Below are positions 7,888 to 15,900 of a DNA stretch of 23,935 nt, in pieces (the stretch's first letter is position 1; the number at the start of each line of letters is the position of its first letter). The DNA lies in contig DATKXO010000155.1 in the NCBI GenBank assembly GCA_035528995.1, forward strand, positions 1 to 23,935, given 5' to 3'. Below the pieces are notes generated by a model. The model searched no databases and was not told the origin of the DNA. It saw only the letters and a program-made list of their open reading frames with translations. The position numbers and the translations under genes are program-made. Origin of the DNA: DATKXO01 sp035528995. GTDB lineage: Bacteria; Planctomycetota; Phycisphaerae; UBA1845.

Positions 7888-9078
7888 TCACTGCTCCCGT
7901 TTGATGATCATGGCCATGCTGACCCCGCCGCCGCCGCAGATCGCCGCGATGCCCAGCTCACCGCCCACCCGCTTCAGCACGTGGTACAGCGTCACCACGA
8001 TCCGCGCCCCGCTGATCCCCGTCGGATGACCCAGGGCGATCGCCCCGCCGTGCAGGTTCAGCTTGGCCCGATCCCACTTCAACACCCGCTCGTTGGCCAG
8101 CACCTGCACCGCGAACGCCTCGTTCACCTCGATCGCGTCCATCCCGCCCAGCGTCATGCCGGCCCGCTCCAGCGCCGCCGGGATCGACACCCCCGGCCCC
8201 TCGCCCATCGTGCTCGGCTCGACCGCCACGTTCGAATACGCCACCAGCGAGAACAGCGGCTTCGCCCCCAGTGCCGCCGCGTGCTCCCGCGACGTGATCA
8301 CCAAGGCCGTCGCACCGTCCGACATGCCGCAGGCGTTGGCCGCCGTCACCGTCCCGTCCTTACGGAACACCGGCCTGAGCTTGGCCATCTTCTCCACCGA
8401 CGTGTCCGCCCGGATCGTCTCGTCCTTGTCGAACACCACCGCCGGATCTCTCCCGACGCCCGGCACCTCCACCGGAACGATCTCCTCGTCGAACCAGCCG
8501 CTGGACTGCGCCTGGGCTGCTTTGTGATGACTCTCGACCGCGAACCGGTCCTGCTCCTCCCGCGCTATCTTGTACTTGTCCGCCAGGTTCTCGGCCGTCG
8601 CCCCCATGCCCACGCCGCACAACGGATCGATGCTGTCAGCCCAGCCGTCCAACAGGGTCCGATCCCCCATCTTGAACCCCGACCAGCGACAGTCTTTGAG
8701 CAGGTACGGAATCGTGCTCATGCTGTCCATGCCGCCGACCATCACCGTCCGGCTGTCGCCCAGCCGGATGGCCTGCGACGCCAGCGCCAGGCAACGCATC
8801 CCCGACGGGCACGCCATGTTGATCGTCTGAACCCCAACGGTGACCGGGACGCCGCCGCGCACCGAAGCCGTCCGTGCCGGGTTCGGCCCGTTGCCGGCCT
8901 GCCGGCAACTCCCGAAGATCACGTCGTCGATCCCGTCGCCGGCCACCCCAGCCCGCTCCAGCGCCGCCCGGATCGCCGCCGCCCCCAGATCGAACGAGGC
9001 CACCTCCTTCAGCGTTCCGCCGAACCGTCCCATCGGCGTCCGCACCGCGCTGATCGCCACAACGTCGTTCAGTTCCAC
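7888..9078 (-). CDS. Acetyl-CoA acetyltransferase (thiolase)
   Basis: A 396-residue thiolase of the AtoB/PhaA type. Acyl-carrying cysteine C90 sits in NMACPSGMR, where Pro-Ser replaces the more common Gly-Ser, followed by NEAFAVQ, H351 in GGAIALGHP, and C381 in CGGGG. The start is a GTG at 9078, preceded by GGAGA about five bases away. It is followed almost directly by dch. The operon has two thiolases; this one is closest to acetoacetyl-CoA thiolases. It could therefore handle the terminal C4 step after glutaryl-CoA, or butyrate-type metabolism, while the thiolase at 785-2035 handles the longer dicarboxylic substrate. That division of labour is inference. Confidence 0.9.
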   Translation of the reverse strand: MELNDVVAISAVRTPMGRFGGTLKEVASFDLGAAAIRAALERAGVAGDGIDDVIFGSCRQAGNGPNPARTASVRGGVPVTVGVQTINMACPSGMRCLALASQAIRLGDSRTVMVGGMDSMSTIPYLLKDCRWSGFKMGDRTLLDGWADSIDPLCGVGMGATAENLADKYKIAREEQDRFAVESHHKAAQAQSSGWFDEEIVPVEVPGVGRDPAVVFDKDETIRADTSVEKMAKLRPVFRKDGTVTAANACGMSDGATALVITSREHAAALGAKPLFSLVAYSNVAVEPSTMGEGPGVSIPAALERAGMTLGGMDAIEVNEAFAVQVLANERVLKWDRAKLNLHGGAIALGHPTGISGARIVVTLYHVLKRVGGELGIAAICGGGGVSMAMIIKREQ

Positions 9079-9110
9079 GCTTTTCTCCGCAACAACTCAC
9101 AATCCGCGGT

Positions 9111-9145
9111 GGTCAATCCCCAATCGTCAATCGCCAATCCCCAAT
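9111..9145. repeat. Heptamer array (CNNCAAT type), five units
   Basis: Units GGTCAAT, CCCCAAT, CGTCAAT, CGCCAAT, CCCCAAT at exact 7-base spacing. The array abuts the TAG stop of the SDR gene (9146-9148). On the transcript it reads TAG followed directly by ATTGGGG units, and it fills about half of the gap before the thiolase start. Confidence 0.85.
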
Positions 9146-9892
9146 CTAGATGTACTGCCCTCCATCCACCTGAATCACCTGCCCGGTGATGTGTCGCGCC
9201 GCGTCACTGCACAGGAAGGCCACCACCATCGCCACTTCTTCGGGCTTCCCCAGCCGGCCCAGAACGATCTCGGCCAGCGCGGCGTCGAGCACGCTCTGCG
9301 GCGCGTCCTTCATCATGTCCGTTTCGATCAGACCCGGTGCCACCGCGTTGACATTGACGCTCGACCGGCCCAACTCGCGGGCCAGTGCCTTGGTCAAACC
9401 GATGATCCCCGCCTTCGACGCCGAGTAGTTCGTCTGACCGAACTTGCCCCGCAGGCCGTTGATCGACGTGACGTTCACGATCTTGCCCGACTTCTGCTCC
9501 CGGAACACCGACACGGCCGCCCGGATGTAGTTGAAATACCCTTTCAGGTTCGTGTCGATCACCTGGTCCCACTGTTCTTCCGTCATCTTCCAGATGACGC
9601 CGTCGCGGTTGATCCCCGCGTTGTTCACCAGAATGTCCAGCCCGCCGAACTTCTCGACCACCTCCGACACCATGCCCTGGGCATCGTCGAAGCTGGCCAC
9701 GTCCGCCTTGACGGCCAGCCCCTGGCGACCCATGGCCTCGACGTCCGCGACCACCTGCTTCGCTTCCGCATCGTGCCTCCGGTAGTTGATCGCGACGTTC
9801 GCGCCCTGACGCCCCAACTCGCGCGCAATGGCCGCCCCGATCCCCAAACTCCCACCCGTCACGATGGCCTTCTTGCCTTCGAGTGCTAGCAT
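9146..9892 (-). CDS. Short-chain dehydrogenase/reductase (FabG/PhaB-like)
   Basis: A classical SDR of 248 residues that reduces a 3-oxoacyl thioester or oxidises a 3-hydroxyacyl thioester with NAD(P). Visible motifs: cofactor loop TGGSLGIG (residues 12-19), NNAG (90-93), catalytic S143, Y156 and K160 in the order SINGL...YSASK, and PGLIETDM, ending in VIQVDGGQYI. The start at ATG 9892 fits homologues (MLALEGKKAIVTGG) and lies 23 bases after the oah stop, with a modest AGG-type ribosome site. In this operon it could act on 3-hydroxyacyl-CoA or hydroxycyclohexene-carbonyl-CoA intermediates. A fatty-acid-synthesis role is less likely because no acyl-carrier genes are nearby. Confidence 0.88.
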   Translation of the reverse strand: MLALEGKKAIVTGGSLGIGAAIARELGRQGANVAINYRRHDAEAKQVVADVEAMGRQGLAVKADVASFDDAQGMVSEVVEKFGGLDILVNNAGINRDGVIWKMTEEQWDQVIDTNLKGYFNYIRAAVSVFREQKSGKIVNVTSINGLRGKFGQTNYSASKAGIIGLTKALARELGRSSVNVNAVAPGLIETDMMKDAPQSVLDAALAEIVLGRLGKPEEVAMVVAFLCSDAARHITGQVIQVDGGQYI

Positions 9893-9915
9893 GTTCTCAG
9901 CCTGCCCTTCGGTGC

Positions 9916-11046
9916 CTACTTGCCGTGACCCAGTGCGGCCCCGCACTTGCCACAGAACTCGAACATCGACGGAATGCCCTTGGCCTCACACTTCGGGCAC
10001 TTCTTGGCGTACGGCCCCCACAGGAACTCGCTCGATCCCTTGGGGTCCGCCATCCGCCGCCGCATGCCGATGAAATCGACCGGGCGCTTCTCCACGAACG
10101 CCGTCATGCCCTCGTTCGGCTCCAGACACGTGTAGTGCGTGGACAGCCAGTCCCGGGCATGACCCGCCGTCGCATGCCAGGACAGGTCCTTCCAGAAGTT
10201 CACCTGTGCTTTGGTGTACCGCGTGCACTCGAAGAACTTGTTGACCACCTGGTTGCACAGGTCGGCCAACACTTCGTCGAGCAGAGACAGATCGATCGAA
10301 TACCCGTCCTGCCCCTTCTGTGCCTTCTTGATGTCACCCGCAGTCGCCCGACGCTCGAACGGATCGTCCCAGGGATCGGTGTTCCAGTCGGCCAGGTACT
10401 GCCGCCCCCCCTTGAACTGCGTGACGTACTGCCCGTCGGGGCCTTTCACCGTCGGCACGACCGCGTTCACCAGCCCCATGGACAGCGAGGTGAACGCCGG
10501 GTAGCGCTGGTTCAGAAACAGGATGCCGCGGGCCTTGCGGTCCCCCACGTGCACCGGCAGCCATTGCGTCGAGCCGCCGCAGGCCACCGACCCCACGCCC
10601 GTCCCCACCTGGGCGATGAAGGCGTGCTCGCCCATCACCCCCAGGTCGCAGGCCAGTTGACTTTCGTTGCCTCCGCCGACGGCCATCCCGTTCAGCCGGG
10701 CGATCACCGGCTTGGAGCAGTTGACCATCGACTCGATGTAGGCCTTGAAGCAGCACATGTACTTCCAGTAGTCGCGCGGCTTCTGCGTATAGCTCTCCTG
10801 GTACTCCTTCACGTCGCCGCCGGTGGAGAAGGCCCGATCGCCGCTCCCGGTGAACACCACCACCGCCACGTTGTCGTCCCAGGACGCGTCCTGGAACGCC
10901 GCCGCAAGCTCCTGCAAACACGGCGTGCTGTACGCGTTGTAGTTGTGCGGCCGGTTGATCGTCACCCGGGCGACCCAGTCGCCCTTCTCGTACTGAACCT
11001 CTTTGAAATCCAATGACGCCGGGCTGCGAGTCGGAAACATGCTCAT
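9916..11046 (-). CDS. oah: 6-oxocyclohex-1-ene-1-carbonyl-CoA hydrolase (ring-opening hydrolase)
   Basis: The diagnostic enzyme of anaerobic benzoyl-CoA degradation (Oah, also called BamA). It adds water twice to 6-oxocyclohex-1-ene-1-carbonyl-CoA and opens the ring to 3-hydroxypimelyl-CoA. It is a crotonase-fold protein of 376 residues, the usual length and longer than ordinary hydratases. Oah-like segments include RVTINRPHNYNAYS, FSTGGDVKEYQE, a WKYMCCFKAYIESM stretch, GMAVGGGNE and KAQVNFWKDLSWHAT. The C-terminus carries a possible zinc ribbon: C350, C353, C365 and C368, as CPKC and CGKC 11 residues apart. ATG 11046 has GGAGAGG six bases upstream. It is the first gene of the operon, directly after the divergent promoter region. 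Confidence 0.94.
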   Translation of the reverse strand: MSMFPTRSPASLDFKEVQYEKGDWVARVTINRPHNYNAYSTPCLQELAAAFQDASWDDNVAVVVFTGSGDRAFSTGGDVKEYQESYTQKPRDYWKYMCCFKAYIESMVNCSKPVIARLNGMAVGGGNESQLACDLGVMGEHAFIAQVGTGVGSVACGGSTQWLPVHVGDRKARGILFLNQRYPAFTSLSMGLVNAVVPTVKGPDGQYVTQFKGGRQYLADWNTDPWDDPFERRATAGDIKKAQKGQDGYSIDLSLLDEVLADLCNQVVNKFFECTRYTKAQVNFWKDLSWHATAGHARDWLSTHYTCLEPNEGMTAFVEKRPVDFIGMRRRMADPKGSSEFLWGPYAKKCPKCEAKGIPSMFEFCGKCGAALGHGK

Positions 11047-11126
11047 GGGGGGCCTCTCCGTCTTCAGTTCGAACCTGTTCCAGCCCGGCTACCTCGCACC
11101 TCGGGCTGGCTCCCTGCCAGAACAAC

Positions 11127-11140
11127 CGAACGTACGTTCG
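11127..11140. promoter_or_regulatory. Perfect 14-bp palindrome, candidate TetR-family operator
   Basis: CGAACGTACGTTCG is a perfect palindrome in the leader of oah, about 65 bases downstream of the predicted minus-strand start of transcription. It shares the core CGTACGT with the sites at 11199 and 11301. TetR-family regulators bind palindromes of this kind, and such a gene lies next door. Confidence 0.6.
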
Positions 11141-11198
11141 ATCGGCATCATGGCGGAACTCCGGCCCCTAGCGCCGCCATTGCCTCCTTCGCCGCTAT

Positions 11199-11210
11199 GG
11201 GTACGTTACC
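11199..11210. promoter_or_regulatory. Imperfect palindrome overlapping the oah transcription start
   Basis: GGGTACGTTACC lies immediately downstream of the minus-strand -10 box, where transcription of the oah operon should start. It resembles the two other CGTACGT sites only in its core, so it is a weaker candidate operator. Confidence 0.35.
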
Positions 11211-11211
11211 G

Positions 11212-11240
11212 ATTATGAACCACCTTCTACGGCTGGTCAA
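11212..11240 (-). promoter_or_regulatory. Sigma-70-type promoter for the oah operon
   Basis: On the minus strand, TTGACC (11240-11235) is followed by exactly 17 bases and then CATAAT (11217-11212), close to the TTGACA/TATAAT consensus. It would give a leader of about 160 bases before the oah ATG at 11046. Confidence 0.65.
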
Positions 11241-11262
11241 GGCTTTTATCGGGTCTTTCGCC

Positions 11263-11291
11263 TTGACATCGACCCGATTCCGGGCCATAGT
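11263..11291 (+). promoter_or_regulatory. Sigma-70-type promoter for the TetR/molybdenum-enzyme genes
   Basis: TTGACA (11263-11268), 17 bases, then CATAGT (11286-11291). It faces away from the oah promoter, with the two -35 boxes 22 bases apart. Transcription would start near 11298, just before the palindrome-like site at 11301. Confidence 0.65.
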
Positions 11292-11300
11292 AGAAGCGAG

Positions 11301-11314
11301 CAAGCGTACGTATA
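11301..11314. promoter_or_regulatory. CGTACGT-type site upstream of the TetR start
   Basis: CAAGCGTACGTATA shares the central CGTACGT with the perfect palindrome at 11127. It lies between the predicted plus-strand transcription start and the GTG start of the regulator, a normal place for autoregulation. The symmetry of the arms is poor. Confidence 0.4.
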
Positions 11315-11327
11315 TCAGGGTGGTAGT

Positions 11328-12029
11328 GTGGGCAAGATATCACAGAAAGCCGAACGGCCGTCCGGTGGGCGGAAGGAGCCCGACACGCCGAACCGAACCT
11401 CCGACACCCGCGCGACTTACGACCAGCGGGCCAACGGAATCCTCGAGGCCGCCACCGACCTCATCGCCGGCGTCGGATACGAGCAGGCCTCCATGCGCGC
11501 CGTCGCCAAGGCCGCCGGCGTCAGCCTCGCCGGCCTCTACCACTACTTCGACAGCAAGGAAAAAATGCTCTTCCTCATCCAGTTCCGCACCTTCAGCGCA
11601 CTGGTTAACGGTCTTAAGGAAAAACTCCACGGCGTCACCGACCCCCTCGAACAGCTCCGCGTCATGATCCGAACCCACGTCGGCTACTTCGCCGCCAACA
11701 TGGCCGCCCTCAAAGTGTGTTCCCACGAACTCGACTCCCTGGCCAACGAAGGTTACGAGGAAGCCTTCCAGCTCCGACGCGAATACTACGACCTCGCCCG
11801 CGCCATCGTGGACCGCGTCTTCCAGGCCCACGCGCCCGACAGCACACTCGATCGACACGTGGCCACCATGTCGCTCTTCGGTATGTTGAACTGGCTCTAT
11901 CGCTGGTACGAACCCAAGCGGGGCCGCGCCCCCAACGGCGTAGCCGGACAGATCGCGGCCCAGTTCCTGCACGGAGTGATACCGGCCGGCGACAACGCCC
12001 GGCAAAAAGGCGGGGCGCATAATCGCTGA
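11328..12029 (+). CDS. TetR/AcrR-family transcriptional regulator
   Basis: A 233-residue regulator. After a basic, disordered first 30 residues comes the TetR DNA-binding domain, with ILEAATDLIAGVGYEQASMRAVAKAAGVSLAGLYHYF split over residues 38-74 (helix-turn-helix about 53-74). An all-helical ligand-binding part follows. The start is a GTG with AGGG a few bases upstream. It is transcribed away from oah and leads the genes for the molybdenum enzyme; palindromes in the shared control region make it the likely local regulator of both units. Family members near CoA-ester pathways often sense acyl-CoAs. An aromatic or alicyclic CoA ester as ligand is inference. Confidence 0.9.
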   Translation: MGKISQKAERPSGGRKEPDTPNRTSDTRATYDQRANGILEAATDLIAGVGYEQASMRAVAKAAGVSLAGLYHYFDSKEKMLFLIQFRTFSALVNGLKEKLHGVTDPLEQLRVMIRTHVGYFAANMAALKVCSHELDSLANEGYEEAFQLRREYYDLARAIVDRVFQAHAPDSTLDRHVATMSLFGMLNWLYRWYEPKRGRAPNGVAGQIAAQFLHGVIPAGDNARQKGGAHNR

Positions 12030-12077
12030 CCGGCGACCCACGCGCCCCCTGCAAAACGACCCTCGGGAGGATCAGGC

Positions 12078-12956
12078 GTGTACCTGCCCGACGTTCAACT
12101 CCACCAAGCCGCCTCGCTCCAGGACGCCTCCACGCTCCTCGACGACCGCGGACCTGACGCCCGTCTGCTCGCCGGCGGAACCGACCTCCTCGTCGATCTC
12201 AAGACCGGCCGCCTGCGCGTCACCCACCTCGTCTCGCTCAATCGCATCGACACCCTCCGCGGAGTGACCGCCAACGACGGCGGCCTCCACATCGGGCCGC
12301 TGACCACAATCACCGATCTCGGCCGGGCCACCGCCGTGGCCGAACGCTTCGCCCCCATTCACGACGCCACCAGCCGAATGGCCGCCCCGCAAATTCGCAA
12401 CCGGGCCACCGTCGGCGGCAACATCGCCAGCGCCGTCCCCTGCGCCGACCTGCCGCCCATCCTGACCGCCATGAACGCCTCGGTCGTGCTCTGGTCAACC
12501 CGCGGCCAGCGCGAGGTGCCCCTGGACAGCTTCTTCGTCGGCGCCCGCCAGACGGTGCTGGCCGGCGGAGAGATTCTGTCAGGCGTCCGCGTCCCCGACC
12601 CGCCGCCCGGCTTCGGTGCCGCCTACGCCCGCTTCGCCCTGCGCAACGGCAACGCCATCGCCGTCGCCGCCGTCGCCGCCAGCGTCACCTTGAGTGGCAA
12701 AGACACCGTCCGCGACGCCCGCGTCGTCCTCGGCGCAGTCGCGCCCGTGCCCAAGCTGGTCGAGTCGGCCGGCAGCGCATTGCTCGGCCAATCGCCGGAC
12801 GACGACGCCTTCCATCGTGCGGCCGTCGCCGCCCGCGACGCGGCCGAGCCCATCTCCGACATCCGCGGATCGGCCGACTTCCGCCGCCACCTCGTCCAAG
12901 TGCTCACCCACCAGGCCCTGGCCACTGCCTGTGCCAGAGCCAGGGAGACGCTGTGA
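12078..12956 (+). CDS. FAD-binding medium subunit of a xanthine-dehydrogenase-family molybdenum enzyme
   Basis: Carries FAD and passes electrons between the iron-sulfur domain and the external carrier. Of 292 residues, it shows LLAGGTDLLVDLK (residues 30-42) and RNRATVGGNIASAVPCADL (about 108-125), the two flavin-binding stretches of the family. The start is a GTG with GGGAGG seven bases upstream. Its stop overlaps the next ATG (TGATG). In 4-hydroxybenzoyl-CoA reductase of Thauera, the equivalent subunit (HcrB) has an insert binding an extra [4Fe-4S] cluster. Here only two cysteines are present and the length lacks room for that insert. It is therefore either a reductase variant without that cluster or a related hydroxylase running the other way. 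Confidence 0.88.
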   Translation: MYLPDVQLHQAASLQDASTLLDDRGPDARLLAGGTDLLVDLKTGRLRVTHLVSLNRIDTLRGVTANDGGLHIGPLTTITDLGRATAVAERFAPIHDATSRMAAPQIRNRATVGGNIASAVPCADLPPILTAMNASVVLWSTRGQREVPLDSFFVGARQTVLAGGEILSGVRVPDPPPGFGAAYARFALRNGNAIAVAAVAASVTLSGKDTVRDARVVLGAVAPVPKLVESAGSALLGQSPDDDAFHRAAVAARDAAEPISDIRGSADFRRHLVQVLTHQALATACARARETL

Positions 12957-15900
12957 TGGCCGTCTCGCGCGACCTGCTCGTCAACGGCAACACCTACTCC
13001 GTCGCCATCGACCCGGCCGACACCCTCCTCGACGTGCTTCGCGACAAGCTGCGCCTCACCGGCACCAAGAAGGGCTGCAACGTCGGCGACTGCGGCGCCT
13101 GCACCGTCCTGATCGACGGCCAGCCGTCCAACAGTTGCCTGCTCCTCGCCGCCGAGATGGAGGGCAAAAGCATCACCACCGTCGAGGGCCTGGCCAAAAG
13201 CGGAGAACTCTCGCCGATCCAGAAGGCCTTCGTGCACGAAGGCGGCATCCAGTGCGGCTTCTGCACGCCCGGCATGGTCGTCACCGCCACCGCCCTGCTG
13301 GAACACAACCCCAGGCCCACCACCGACGAGATCAAGGACGCCCTGGCCGGCAACCTCTGCCGCTGCACTGGGTACGCCGGCATCCTGCGGGCCGTACAAC
13401 GCTGCGACAAATACTCCGGTGACACCACCACGGCACCCGATCAAAACACCGCCCAGCCGCCCGACGCGAGCGCATGTTCCCAATCCGACGAACGCGCGCC
13501 GGCCCAATCCCCAATCCCCAATCCCCAATCTCCAATGAGCACCGTCGGCGTCTCCATCCCCCGAGTCGACGCCGCCGACAAGGTTACCGGCCGCGCCCAG
13601 TACACCGCCGACATCAACCTGCCCAACATGATCCACGGCAAGATCCTCGGCTCGTCGATCGCCCACGGCCGCGTCAAGCGAGTCGACGTCTCCAAGGCCC
13701 GGGCCCTGGACGGCGTGCTGGCCGTCATCACCGGCGACGACGTCCCCGACACGCTCTACGGCGTCTCACCGGCCCGCTACGACGAGCACGTCCTGGCCAA
13801 GGACAAGGTCCGCCACGTGGGCGACCCGGTCGCCGCCGTCGCCGCCATCGACGAACGAACCGCGGAGCGGGCCATCGCACTCATCGAAGTCGAATACGAA
13901 GAGCTGCCCGCCGTCTTCGATCCCGTCACGGCCGTCGCCGACGGCGCCCCGCAGCTTCACGACCGCTACAAGCGCAACATCAACACCCACGTCGAGCAGA
14001 ACTTCGGCGACGTCGAGAAGGCCTTCGCCGAATCCCACTGCATCCGCGAGGAAACCTTCACCGGCAACCACGTGTACCAATCGCCGCTCGAGCCCCACGC
14101 CGCCATCGCCACCTGGGAACACGACGGCACCCTGGTCCTCTACAGCTCGACGCAGGTCCCGCACTACGTGCAATACATGATGGCCCACGTCCTGCACATC
14201 CCGCTGGGCAAGGTCCGCGTGATCCGCCCGGCCGTCGGCGGAGGCTTCGGCGGCAAGGCCGCCACAAACCCGCTCGACCTCTGCGCCGCCATCCTCAGCC
14301 GCAAGACCGGCCGACCCGTCAAAATGGTCTACTCGCGCGAGGAGATGTTCCACTACGGGCGAGGCCGCCACAAACAGCACATGAAGATGAAGCTCGGCCT
14401 CGATCGCGACGGCACCATCAAGGCCTTCAAGAGCGAGATCTACCTCGACGGCGGAGCCTACAGCTCCTTCGGCGTGGCCACCGCCTACTACGCCGGCAGC
14501 ATGATGCCCACGCTCTACCACATCCCCAACTACCGCTACGACGGCTACCGCGTCATGACCAACAAGCCGGCCTGCGGAGCCATGCGCGGCCACGGCGTGC
14601 CCCAGCCGCGATTCGCCTTCGAGTGCCTGCTCAACATGGCCGCCGACGACCTCGGCATCGACCCCATCGAGATTCGCCGCCGCAACGCCATGACGCCCAA
14701 GACCCGCACCGTCAACGACCTGGACATCGATAGTTGCGAGTTCCTCGCCACGCTCGACGGCGTCGAACAAAAGAGCGGCTGGAAGCAGAAATACGGCAAG
14801 CTCCGCAACCAAAACGACCTGAGCCGCGGGCTTCAGCCCGCGCGGACTCAACCCGCGCAGACTCAACCCGCGCAGACTCAACCCGCGCGACCTCAACCCG
14901 CGCAGCCCAATATCCGCAAGGGCATCGGCATCGGCTCCGGCGGTTTCGTCTCCGGCGCCGGCTACTGCATCTACCGCGGCCAGGTCCAACTCTCCCACGA
15001 GAAGCCGCCCGAGCACTTCCAGAAGAAGTCCATCTTCCCGCACGCCAACGCCATCGTGAAGATCAGCGAGGACGGCATGGCCGCCATCCTGCTCATCGGT
15101 GCCGCCGAGATCGGCCAGGGAAGTGACACCGTCCTGTCACAGATGTGCGCCGAGTCCCTGGGCATCCCCGTCTCCCGCCTGCGCATCCGCAGCGAGGACA
15201 GCGACATCTCACCGCTGGACCTCGGGGCCTACTCCTCCCGCGTCACCCTCATGGCCGGCCACGCCGTCTCCCGCGCCGCGACGGCCGTCGTCGACAAGAT
15301 GCGCCCCTACGCCGCCAAACTCCTCAACTGCGACCCCGCCGAGGTAATCGCCCACAACGGGAAGTTCAGTGTGGCACCGGTTTCCAACCGGTGTGACAAC
15401 GTCGATCAGTGCCGCAACGTCGATCCGAGCTGTCCCGATTCTCGGGATAAGGGAGCGGCCAACGTTGCCCACGACGCCGATCAGTACCGCGACCGTAAGG
15501 GAGCGGCCAGTGTTCCTCGGGATGAGGGGGCGCGCGAGCCCCAACCGTCAATCGTCAATCGTCAATCGTCAATGAGCGCGACGCGCAGCGTCGCGTGGGA
15601 AGAGGTTGCCCGCAAGTACTTCAACGACAACGGCCCCCTCGTCGGCACCGGCTGCTACAAGCCGCGAGAGGGCCTCGGCGGCGACTACAAGGGCGCCACC
15701 GTCGGCACCAGCCCGGCCTACTCCTTCGGCAGTTCGGTCTGCGAGCTATCCGTCGATTTGGACACCGGTAAGGTCAGCATCGAGCGCTTCACCGACTACC
15801 ACGACTGCGGCACGCCCATCAACCCCATGGCCGTCCACGGCCAGGTCGAGGGCGCCATCGTCATGGGTGCCGGCGAGACCATCATGGAGGACGTCCAGTT

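Noticed and set aside
14845..14904. Short tandem repeats that could suggest a CRISPR array
   Set aside because: The 15-bp units are directly adjacent with no spacers and keep the reading frame of the enzyme gene. The heptamer arrays likewise have no spacers.
13766..15043. A 425-codon open frame on the minus strand opposite the molybdenum-enzyme gene
   Set aside because: Its composition (Gly, Asp, Val rich) mirrors the opposite strand and it has no conserved motifs; the plus-strand gene has all cofactor-binding residues.
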